From NCBI GenBank assembly GCA_913775715.1, contig CAJYMC010000007.1, forward strand, positions 1,116,001-1,180,000: DNA of 64,000 nucleotides. Reading direction: 5' to 3'. The translations under genes were made by a program, and so were the position numbers. Origin of the DNA: an uncultured Exiguobacterium sp. Its GTDB lineage: Bacteria; Bacillota; Bacilli; Exiguobacteriales; Exiguobacteriaceae. The notes under the pieces were generated by a model. The model had not been told where the DNA came from. It did no database searches and saw nothing but the letters and a program-made list of their open reading frames with translations. Shown piece by piece: positions 48,524-55,844 of this stretch. Positions within the stretch are counted from its first letter, which is position 1. Every line of letters starts with the position of its first letter.

Positions 48524-48751
48524 ATGACACAAGCAGAAGAGATCAAGACGAGTCTCGTCATCGTCTTCGAGCGTAAGGGCAAGGTGACAGCGAACGGTGA
48601 TGCCGTCGTCGCTCGCCGCCGCTACAACGGCTTACGTTCGAATCTTCCAGCAGACGTCGTCGCTTCGATCGGGCAATCGATCGGCAGCTTAATCGACGGA
48701 CGCTACGTGCTGACGGAAATCAGCCGGGACTACGCTTTACTGAAGGCATAA
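48524..48751 (+). CDS. DUF1659 protein
   Basis: A 75-residue protein behind GAAGGAGGTGATACAC, ending SLIDGRYVLTEISRDYALL. It matches the DUF1659 family of Bacillales, whose function is unknown. The paired DUF2922 gene follows, as is usual. Confidence 0.8.
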   Translation: MTQAEEIKTSLVIVFERKGKVTANGDAVVARRRYNGLRSNLPADVVASIGQSIGSLIDGRYVLTEISRDYALLKA

Positions 48752-48787
48752 CCCATCCTCTACATTTCATGAAAGGAGTGACCACTA

Positions 48788-48994
48788 ATGGAACATACGA
48801 TCGTCCTAACGTTCGATACGGTGACGAAAAAACCGTATCATTTACGGATCGCTGGTGCGAAGGAAAATGCGACCGTGGCTGAAATTAAAGCAATCGGTGA
48901 CTTGTTCGTCGCCCATGACCCGTTCATGAACGGTGTCACACGCCTCGCGTCCGCCGAATTGCAAAACAGTTCGGAATCGGCATTCGTCTTGTAA
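48788..48994 (+). CDS. DUF2922 protein
   Basis: A 68-residue protein starting MEHTIVLTFDTVTKKPYHLR, a typical DUF2922 start, with a good ribosome binding site (GAAAGGAGTGACCACTA). Function unknown. Confidence 0.8.
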   Translation: MEHTIVLTFDTVTKKPYHLRIAGAKENATVAEIKAIGDLFVAHDPFMNGVTRLASAELQNSSESAFVL

Positions 48995-49005
48995 GCTTTT
49001 TCAGT

Positions 49006-49042
49006 CCATCGTCACGGGATTACGTGACGATGGCTTTTTTTT
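49006..49042 (+). terminator. Terminator of the DUF1659-DUF2922 operon
   Basis: CCATCGTCACG, loop GGATTA, CGTGACGATGG, then eight T. The next gene's upstream region begins directly after it. Confidence 0.9.
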
Positions 49043-49083
49043 GGTATACTAGAAACATCAACCAGCTGAAAGGAAGTCAATTT

Positions 49084-49977
49084 ATGGCCAAACGCCCACT
49101 CACTCCTCGCGAATGCGAACTCGTCGTCTGTAGTCTCTACGTAATGGAACTCATCCCGTTCGAAGGTATCATGGAACGTCTCGAATCCATTACGCTCCGA
49201 GACATCATCGGCCCCGTCGCACGTGGTGAATCGACGCGGGAGCAAGCTGCTGACGCGCTTGACCAGTACATTAAGGTCCGACGTCGCCGGTTCCGCAACG
49301 TCCCACCGGAACATCTGTGGTCGCTTGACGACCGGATCGAGCAAGAAGCATTGCGGATGATCCGCAAGCGTTCGCCGCTCTCGGCAGGAGAAAAGCTTCA
49401 GCCGAAAGCCATTCCTCATGAAATGGGGGATACGGTCGAGATGAAAGTGACCGAAATCCAAGATCGCAACAACAAAGTGACCTTGATCGGAAAAGTCGGT
49501 AACGTCACGGCGAAGCTTCCGGTCGCGAACCGTCAAGCCTATAAAGGCAATAAGACGATCTCCGCCTGGATCACGGGTGTCGAGAAAAAACCTGCCTTAC
49601 TTCATCTGTCGACATCCGACTACGGTAAACATCAGCCGTCGGAAGACGTCAAGGCAGCGTATGCGACTGCCGTCGCCGCGTTACGTCGCTATTTCGAGAC
49701 GAATGAGCTCCCGAAGACCGAAGAAGTCGATCTCGCGAAATCACTGTTCCAACGGATGATCCGTCGCGATCAGAACGATTGGTTCACGGTATACGTCGCA
49801 ATGGGACGTCCGCAACTCGACCATGTCCGGCGCTGGGTCAAGGTCATTCAGATGCTCGCCCGCTCCCTGCGCGGAGACGAGGAAGCGACACAACAGCTCG
49901 CTTCGCAGGAAGATCGTTTCTTCAAGGATGCCTTATTGCGTGCCTGTAAAGCGGCAGAGAAACACTTCACGTCTTGA
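49084..49977 (+). CDS. Conserved protein of unknown function, 297 residues
   Basis: The ATG at 49084 lies behind AAAGGAAGTCAATTT; the longer frame would start inside the terminator. The N-terminal part is helical, the middle (TVEMKVTEIQDRNNKVTLIG) looks like an OB-type beta barrel, and the C-terminal part is helical. A nucleic-acid-binding role is possible from the OB-like section, but the family is not recognised. Confidence 0.65.
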   Translation: MAKRPLTPRECELVVCSLYVMELIPFEGIMERLESITLRDIIGPVARGESTREQAADALDQYIKVRRRRFRNVPPEHLWSLDDRIEQEALRMIRKRSPLSAGEKLQPKAIPHEMGDTVEMKVTEIQDRNNKVTLIGKVGNVTAKLPVANRQAYKGNKTISAWITGVEKKPALLHLSTSDYGKHQPSEDVKAAYATAVAALRRYFETNELPKTEEVDLAKSLFQRMIRRDQNDWFTVYVAMGRPQLDHVRRWVKVIQMLARSLRGDEEATQQLASQEDRFFKDALLRACKAAEKHFTS

Positions 49978-50024
49978 TGTTTTCGCCTTAACACGTATCG
50001 ATTCCTAGTCAAAACGAAAAAAAG

Positions 50025-50068
50025 AACGCTTCGCACCGGACAACTTTTCCGGTGCGAAGCGTTTTTGT
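50025..50068 (+). terminator. Strong bidirectional terminator
   Basis: AACGCTTCGCACCGGA pairs with TCCGGTGCGAAGCGTT, with A and T runs on both sides. It serves the genes that converge here. Confidence 0.92.
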
Positions 50069-50077
50069 ATTCGTTGA

Positions 50078-51148
50078 TCATTGAACTGAAAAATCGTAGA
50101 TATTCGTTCCTTTTTTGCGATTCGCATCCTTGATTTCTCCCTGATATATCAATTGCTCATTCTTCAAATCAATCACGGACACTTGGAAGCCAGCGTTCGT
50201 CTCCGATGAGAGATAAAGCTGCATCTCGTCCGTCGAATCCAACCAATCAATCTTTTTCAAAACAAGCGGACTACTTACGCTATGCTCGGATAATCGTCTC
50301 GTTTCCAAGTCGAACGTCGACCATTCGATGCGTTTTGTCTCTCCTTCTGGCAGACGGAGTCCAATCAGATAACGACCATTTGCATAAGGCGTATAACCGA
50401 TTTGTTGCTGATCTAACTCCTTGATGGACCGAACGCTTTTCCCATCATCAAGGAAATAAGAATGTTTCGTGTTCTCTTCATCGCTATCAGATGGTTGTTC
50501 CGTATAGACGATCTCATTTTGATGAATTGCTAAAAATTGACGCGCGTTTTTAGGCGCTACTGGTTTTTGAAGAACGATTTCTTCGACTCGGTCGCCTGTT
50601 AAATCGAGCACAAGGAGTTTTGTTTCCATCGGACGATCAACGCGATCGAGTTGGATATAAACCTTCATCGCCTGTTTATCGACGACACTTGCTTGTAAGC
50701 CCCTGCCTGTCTCAAGTTTTGTATCATATTGAAATGTTTTCTCAAACGTTTCCTCTGTCTTGAACGTAAACATCTTAAATTGCAGTTTATTGTGTTTGAT
50801 TTGAATCGCATACTCCGATTGTTCATCTCCGCTGACATTCGTTTCCATTTGTGTCGTAAATTTATAATATCTGTCTGGTAAGTCCGTTATTTTATCTTCA
50901 CGGAAAAGTTGTCCAACGTAAGAATTTGACTGTTTTTCGATGTCCCCCTCGGCGTTGACATCATAAATCGTCGAACGCATGCCTTTCGTTTGTAAACGTA
51001 AATTAAAATTTTCAATTTGCGAAGGTTTTCCACTGACGGTCTCAAGCGACAGGTCCGCCCCTTGGATCGACAGCGTATAGCCGATGTAGCTTCCAATTGT
51101 CACGAGAATGATTAATCCATAGATCATAAGTTGACGATATCGTTTCAT
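50078..51148 (-). CDS. Membrane-anchored protein of the ABC transporter operon
   Basis: A 356-residue protein with one N-terminal membrane segment (about 7-26) and a large beta-rich part, probably outside the cell, similar in layout to a beta-propeller (repeated motifs of hydrophobic strands every 40-50 residues). It follows the ABC permease gene at a 12-base distance. It may bind the substrate or sense it. Family not recognised. Confidence 0.7.
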   Translation of the reverse strand: MKRYRQLMIYGLIILVTIGSYIGYTLSIQGADLSLETVSGKPSQIENFNLRLQTKGMRSTIYDVNAEGDIEKQSNSYVGQLFREDKITDLPDRYYKFTTQMETNVSGDEQSEYAIQIKHNKLQFKMFTFKTEETFEKTFQYDTKLETGRGLQASVVDKQAMKVYIQLDRVDRPMETKLLVLDLTGDRVEEIVLQKPVAPKNARQFLAIHQNEIVYTEQPSDSDEENTKHSYFLDDGKSVRSIKELDQQQIGYTPYANGRYLIGLRLPEGETKRIEWSTFDLETRRLSEHSVSSPLVLKKIDWLDSTDEMQLYLSSETNAGFQVSVIDLKNEQLIYQGEIKDANRKKGTNIYDFSVQ

Positions 51149-51160
51149 GAGATTTCTCCT

Positions 51161-51979
51161 TTAAACGGATAGGCGCGTCTGGACTAACCGCAGATTTTTG
51201 TACGACACATATAACGTCAAGAGCACGACGTACCCGAGATAAAATTGCATGTGTAGTTGACTCAAATCGTTCGAAATAGCTGACAACGTCACACCTATCA
51301 CGATCCACCCGGCAATCAGCGCGATCCCGGTTAATCCGACGAGTAAGAACGCTTTGCTCTTTCGAAACGACCGCTCGAGTAAAACTGTCATGAAAACGAA
51401 CGAGATGACGATGAATGTCATCAGTAAGATGAATAAAATATCACTCGGATACATCGTGTAGAACAACTTCATGTAGAAGGAGTATTCGTTGATGCTAGCT
51501 GTGACTTGTTGAGCATCTGGTAATAACCATAAGTAGAGAGTGCGACTAAGCAACAGGAACACCCACTGGATGCCGATCAGACTAGCGACGACAAGTAAGA
51601 GTGTCGCCATTTTCGATGCAAAAATCGCCCGGCGTGATCCCGGAAGCAATAGTAGCCGGTAGATGTACTTCGTCTCGCCCATCCAGTCGCGGTACCAAAT
51701 CCAGAACGCGAACAGGACAATCATCCCCATCGCTAATACAATGATTGAATCGTAAAAATTCGTTGCTTGCGCGAAGGTCAACGCACCACCGCCTTGCTCG
51801 ATGGCATCCAGTTCTGATATTTGCTCAATCCTCATCGTTGCCTCAACTGAGTGCTGATAATCGTAAATCTGATAGAGCAGTGACGCGATTTCCGCAACGA
51901 TCAACCCTGAAATCAACAACACCAATAGTTTTGTACTTCGTTTCAGTTCTTCATTCGTTAATAACAACCAGCGTTTCAT
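51161..51979 (-). CDS. ABC transporter permease
   Basis: A 272-residue protein with six membrane segments, including residues about 15-36, 80-96, 112-140, 168-190, 205-225 and 235-258. It is of the ABC-2 type, encoded with the ATPase with which it overlaps (ATGA). It has a good ribosome binding site (GGAGGTATATCAAGG). Substrate unknown; antibiotics or peptides are usual for this type. Confidence 0.82.
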   Translation of the reverse strand: MKRWLLLTNEELKRSTKLLVLLISGLIVAEIASLLYQIYDYQHSVEATMRIEQISELDAIEQGGGALTFAQATNFYDSIIVLAMGMIVLFAFWIWYRDWMGETKYIYRLLLLPGSRRAIFASKMATLLLVVASLIGIQWVFLLLSRTLYLWLLPDAQQVTASINEYSFYMKLFYTMYPSDILFILLMTFIVISFVFMTVLLERSFRKSKAFLLVGLTGIALIAGWIVIGVTLSAISNDLSQLHMQFYLGYVVLLTLYVSYKNLRLVQTRLSV

Positions 51980-52656
51980 CCTTGATATACCTCCCGCATC
52001 CGGTCTTGGACCGATTGATGATGACGACCGCGCAGTTCATCCGTCTCTTTGACTTCGACGATCTGTCCGTCCCGTAAGAACAACACTCGGTCAATCACTT
52101 GCTCGACCTCAGCGATTTCGTGCGTCGTCATCAGGATGCTCCGCCCTTCCATGAACTCACTTGAGAAAATCCAGGCAATCTGTTCCTTCATGAAGAGATC
52201 GATTCCCGCGAGCGGCTCGTCGAGTAATATGTACGGGCGATCGAGGGCGAATCCTAAGACGAGATTGAACTTCGCTTTGTTCCCTTTTGATAAATTCGCC
52301 ATCTTATCCGTCGTAAACAGTTGGAACGTCTGCAGTAGCCGCTCCGCTGTCTCAGGATTCCAGTCTGGATAGTGATCCGCCATATACGCGAGCGCTTGTC
52401 CGATCGTCATGTAGCTCGGCATCGTCTGAAGATCAGGCACGAATGCGATTTGGTCGCGTGATGTTTTACCATCGACTGTCACCGTCCCGGCATCCACCGG
52501 AATCAGACCGAGAATTGCTTTTAAGATCGTTGACTTTCCTTCCCCGTTCAAGCCGATCAGACATGTCACTTCGTTTAGACCGACGGAGAACGTCACGTCA
52601 CGTAAGACATGTTTTTTTCGTCCGTATCGCTTCTGTAACCCTTTCACTTCAAGCAC
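51976..52656 (-). CDS. ABC transporter ATP-binding protein
   Basis: A 226-residue ATPase. Walker A GLNGEGKST, the signature NLSKGNKAKFNLVLG and Walker B YILLDEPLAGID are clear; the first glycine residues of Walker A deviate slightly. The start is GTG (52654-52656) behind AAGGAGGGAAAGTCTA. First gene of the operon, behind a palindromic operator. Confidence 0.92.
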   Translation of the reverse strand: MLEVKGLQKRYGRKKHVLRDVTFSVGLNEVTCLIGLNGEGKSTILKAILGLIPVDAGTVTVDGKTSRDQIAFVPDLQTMPSYMTIGQALAYMADHYPDWNPETAERLLQTFQLFTTDKMANLSKGNKAKFNLVLGFALDRPYILLDEPLAGIDLFMKEQIAWIFSSEFMEGRSILMTTHEIAEVEQVIDRVLFLRDGQIVEVKETDELRGRHHQSVQDRMREVYQG

Positions 52657-52682
52657 TAGACTTTCCCTCCTTGATTATCACC

Positions 52683-52735
52683 ATTGTATTAAGACAATAG
52701 TACATCTGTTAACTGTATGGTACACGCCATACAGT
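52683..52735 (-). promoter_or_regulatory. Promoter and palindromic operator of the ABC operon
   Basis: On the minus strand -35 TTAACA (52707-52712), 18-base spacer, -10 TACAAT (52683-52688). A perfect inverted repeat, ACTGTATGG, six bases, CCATACAGT (52712-52735), abuts the -35. It looks like the site of a GntR/YtrA-type regulator, whose gene is not in this window. Confidence 0.75.
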
Positions 52736-52777
52736 CTAGCGTCAACCTGTTTTTTTCCTGGTATCATCCAGAAAATG

Positions 52778-52807
52778 AAAAAAGAGCCGGACATCAATGT
52801 CTGACTC
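52778..52807 (-). terminator. Terminator-like hairpin
   Basis: On the minus strand GAGTCAGACAT and ATGTCCGGCTC pair (one or two mismatches), then six T. It insulates the ABC operon. Confidence 0.65.
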
Positions 52808-52872
52808 TTAGATTGTTTCAACTTCGTTTTTTGCTTTTAATTTACGAAAGAAGAGAGAGACGTTTTGCTCAC

Positions 52873-52953
52873 TCGAAATCGCCTCCTAGGGAAAAACAAG
52901 CAGGAGCGACCCTGTAACGAAGTGAAACGGTGGGATGCGTATCCCAGGAAAAC
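52873..52953. repeat. 81-base structured intergenic element, copy A
   Basis: About 80% identical over its whole 81 bases to 61310-61390, without gaps. The central GGAGCGACCCTG and AACGAAGTGAA parts are the best conserved. An 8-base helix (TCG-CTCCT with AGGAG-CGA) is kept in both copies, with one G-U exchange. It may be a small RNA or a mobile non-coding repeat. Strand unknown. Confidence 0.65.
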
Positions 52954-52971
52954 GATGCGATATGAACAAAA

Positions 52972-53085
52972 AAGTGCACTCTTTCTCGTTAAAAGAAAAA
53001 CTGCACTTTATTTTCACGACGTCTGATTCTTTCGATTCGTTGATCAAAAAAAGAGAGGACGCCCTGATGGACGTCCCCTCTGAAC
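52972..53085 (-). terminator. Two terminator-like hairpins behind the 144-residue protein gene
   Basis: Both read on the minus strand. The first (about 53048-53085) pairs AGAGGGGACG with CGTCCTCTCT and ends in a T run. The second (52975-53012) pairs AGTGCA with TGCACT around a T-rich loop and also ends in a T run. The stretch 52737-53099 holds no gene. Confidence 0.6.
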
Positions 53086-53099
53086 ACGTGACTGGTACT

Positions 53100-53534
53100 T
53101 CAATAAATATCAATCGTCGACTCCAGTGCCCGGCATGTCCGACGCACGGTTGGTAAGAAGTCGGTCCGTTTTGCGACACCGCCTTCAATCTGGACATGCT
53201 GAATGCCTTTCGTCCGCTGCATCGCTGTTAAGACGGTGACCAGTTCGATGAACCAATTCGAGATCAGTTCGACGACTTGTTCGTCAAAAGCGGCAGCGCC
53301 ATACACATCATACCCGTTCTCGCAGAGATGGTTCGGGAAGCGGGCTTTGAACCGATGAATCAAAGTGTCTGTCGTCGGAATCAAAAATTCGTCGTAGATG
53401 ACACGTTGTTCGGCATCAAGCGTTTGTTCTGTCACACCATCCATCATCAAATGTGGCTGATTGCCGATATTCAATGTCCAACTCGTCTTCTTTCGCTCGC
53501 CAGTGGAAGTGATCGTTCGCATGGTTTCATCCAT
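53100..53534 (-). CDS. Conserved protein of unknown function, 144 residues
   Basis: A soluble protein with a helical second half. The start is unclear: ATG 53534 directly abuts AAAAGGAG and ATG 53522 lies 12 bases after it. Not recognised. No motif of an enzyme seen. Confidence 0.6.
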   Translation of the reverse strand: MDETMRTITSTGERKKTSWTLNIGNQPHLMMDGVTEQTLDAEQRVIYDEFLIPTTDTLIHRFKARFPNHLCENGYDVYGAAAFDEQVVELISNWFIELVTVLTAMQRTKGIQHVQIEGGVAKRTDFLPTVRRTCRALESTIDIY

Positions 53535-53669
53535 CTCCTTTTGATGTGTAAGCGTTTACCTTCTCATTCTACCTGTCATTTGACCTATTCTGCAACCGTC
53601 AATCTGACCAATTTAAACGATGACTTCGCTTGACATTCAGTCTATCAAACTCAACGTCTTTTGACGATG

Positions 53670-54344
53670 TCAGGAATTAACATCGTCCTTGTAGACATAG
53701 ACGGCAACGAGATCAATCAAAACATGGATGATGATCAGCGGCCAGAGTGTCTCAAGTGCTAGGTATAAGTAACCAAATCCCGCCCCGATCAGCCCCGTCA
53801 CGAGGATCGCGAACCACCCTTGATAACGATGGGCGAAACCGAACAGGATGGCACCGATCCAGACAAAGCTGGCGTCTGAAAACGGTAAAAATAATCCGAG
53901 CGCATGAAAGAGAAATCCGCGATAAATCAACTCTTCCGTCACTCCTGCCATCAGCGCGACCATTTGGAACCCCGTTCGCTCCTCTTTCGTTCGCGGTAAA
54001 ATCAGTCGTTCTGCTTCACTTTGATAAAGCGGCAACAAACGTTTGCGAAACGCTGGAACGGTCGCTGTCAAAAGTAAGACGATGCAGAGAAAGACGATCA
54101 TTCCGATCGTCGCGTACCAGACCGGATCCCTTGGAACAAAAAACGTCAAGCCGATTTCCGGCAACCGGGTGCCGCTAATCAGCGTTCCACCGACAAGCAA
54201 CAGACATAAGATGCCGCTCGACTGGACCATCGAGGGGTAGAATTCCTTACGAGGAACGATCGTCAAATCGACCGGTCGGACCGCTGCTATGATCGAAAGA
54301 ATGACGAGCAATCCGAGTAAAAATCCATTTACGAAGAGATACAT
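53670..54344 (-). CDS. CPBP-family intramembrane metalloprotease
   Basis: A 224-residue membrane protein with about seven hydrophobic segments. The CPBP (CAAX protease) motifs are present: EELIYRG (E-E-x-x-x-R), FGFAHR (F-x-x-x-H) and HVLIDL (H-x-x-x-D). Homologues act in protein maturation or in bacteriocin self-immunity; nothing here points to one role. It starts behind AAAAGGAGTCGAAGTC. Confidence 0.88.
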   Translation of the reverse strand: MYLFVNGFLLGLLVILSIIAAVRPVDLTIVPRKEFYPSMVQSSGILCLLLVGGTLISGTRLPEIGLTFFVPRDPVWYATIGMIVFLCIVLLLTATVPAFRKRLLPLYQSEAERLILPRTKEERTGFQMVALMAGVTEELIYRGFLFHALGLFLPFSDASFVWIGAILFGFAHRYQGWFAILVTGLIGAGFGYLYLALETLWPLIIIHVLIDLVAVYVYKDDVNS

Positions 54345-54451
54345 GACTTCGACTCCTTTTTTGATTCCACACTCCCGTCACAGAAAGTGCTATTAGACCC
54401 TACTAAAATATGATACCATTCAGTGGAATCCTATATAGAGGAGAGAACAAC

Positions 54452-55135
54452 ATGCGAAAAGTTTTTCGAATCAGCATCTTGTTCGTACTGTTCGCCCTCA
54501 TCGTCAGTAGCTTTATCTACTGGCAAAATCGGGAACGTGTTCAAAATGAAATGTATCGTACGTATTATGGACAGCATGGCGTACCTGCCGAGAACATCGA
54601 CATCTACGAACAAGCCGCGGCACGTTACGGCATCGACTGGAAGCTGCTCGCCTCCATTCATCGCGTCGAGACGATCTTTTCGAACTCGTCAGCGATGCAA
54701 TCGTCCGTTGGCGCCATCGGCCCGTTCCAATTCATGCCGAAAACATGGGTCGGTTGGGGATACAAAGGCGGCACGTCGCTCGGTGACATCGAGCATGACG
54801 GCATCGACGTCACGGATCCTGAAGCTATCAAAAAATATGGTGGTCTCGGAGTCGACGCGGACGGCGACGGCAAAGCTGACCCAACGAGTCTCGTCGATAG
54901 CGCCTACACGGCAGCGAAGTACCTGAAACAACACGATGTCACAACGACATCGGACCGAGACACGCTCGCGACAGCACTGTTTGAATACAATCGCAGTGAA
55001 CAATATGTTTCTGACGTGCTCGCCCAATATGATCGTTACCAGCAACACGTCGAGGCGATCGATGCGAACGACCTCGACCTCAAGAAGAAGACACTCGCGT
55101 TCTTCCTTCGCATCAGCTCACGTTTGACCAATTAA
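54452..55135 (+). CDS. Membrane-anchored lytic transglycosylase
   Basis: A 227-residue protein from ATG 54452 behind AGAGGAGAGAACAAC. The N-terminal membrane anchor (FRISILFVLFALIVSSFIYW) is followed by a lytic transglycosylase domain: YGIDWKLLASIHRVET (catalytic Glu in HRVET), GAIGPFQFMPKTWVGWG and the LVDSAYTAAKYLKQH helix. It cleaves peptidoglycan glycan strands. The DUF1643 gene follows at 15 bases. Confidence 0.88.
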   Translation: MRKVFRISILFVLFALIVSSFIYWQNRERVQNEMYRTYYGQHGVPAENIDIYEQAAARYGIDWKLLASIHRVETIFSNSSAMQSSVGAIGPFQFMPKTWVGWGYKGGTSLGDIEHDGIDVTDPEAIKKYGGLGVDADGDGKADPTSLVDSAYTAAKYLKQHDVTTTSDRDTLATALFEYNRSEQYVSDVLAQYDRYQQHVEAIDANDLDLKKKTLAFFLRISSRLTN

Positions 55136-55150
55136 AAGGAGGCACCACCC

Positions 55151-55732
55151 ATGACACCAGCCGATTCTTCCGAACTCTTGATTGAGGAATCGTCGATCCG
55201 CGTCCAGACGACGTTTGATCGAGACAAGACGAAACGCTATTTACGCAGCTACATCTTTGACGACATCGCAGAAGGTACGCACGTCGCCGCTTTAATCTAT
55301 ACACCACGGACGACGGACGCCTTTCTCTCTGGAACGACGACACAACGTGCGTACAATTTGATGAAGAAGTATGTCAGTGATCCTGTTAAACAATACGACA
55401 TCATCAGTTTGATGCCAGACCTGCTCGTCAGCGAGGATCTACCTTTCGCGCAAGCGAGCTTCGATGAGACGAACTATGAGTTCGTCGCGAAGACACTTGC
55501 TGAAGTCAAAGCGAAAAATGGCGTCGTCCTCTGTGGCTGGGGATCGCCTGGTCGCCTGATGCACCACCTGCCGGCTTATGAGGATCTATTCAATGAATAT
55601 GCAGACATCCTCTATTGCTCCGGCATCACGAACAAAGGCGAACCGAACCATCTGCGCTTGACGATGGACGATAGCCCAATGATCACGTACAACGACATGA
55701 AACAAAAAGCGAAAAAATTGCGTCGTAAATGA
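55151..55732 (+). CDS. DUF1643 family protein
   Basis: A 193-residue protein with DUF1643 features: RYLRSYIFDD, NLMKKYVSDPVKQYDIISLM (quoted in part as KYDIISL-like), and VVLCGWGSPGR. Biochemical role unknown. It may be co-transcribed with the transglycosylase, but the genes are not obviously linked by function. Confidence 0.8.
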   Translation: MTPADSSELLIEESSIRVQTTFDRDKTKRYLRSYIFDDIAEGTHVAALIYTPRTTDAFLSGTTTQRAYNLMKKYVSDPVKQYDIISLMPDLLVSEDLPFAQASFDETNYEFVAKTLAEVKAKNGVVLCGWGSPGRLMHHLPAYEDLFNEYADILYCSGITNKGEPNHLRLTMDDSPMITYNDMKQKAKKLRRK

Positions 55733-55739
55733 CACAATA

Positions 55740-55769
55740 GACCCTTCCATAACGGAAAGGGTCTTTTTA
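55740..55769 (+). terminator. Terminator of the transglycosylase-DUF1643 unit
   Basis: GACCCTTCC, loop ATAAC, GGAAAGGGTC, then TTTTTAT. Confidence 0.85.
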
Positions 55770-55844
55770 TATTAAAAAGCCGGTATCTACCATCCTATCG
55801 AATGGTGAATACCGGCGCCAGCTCCTTCATGTTCCTTCTAGCAC

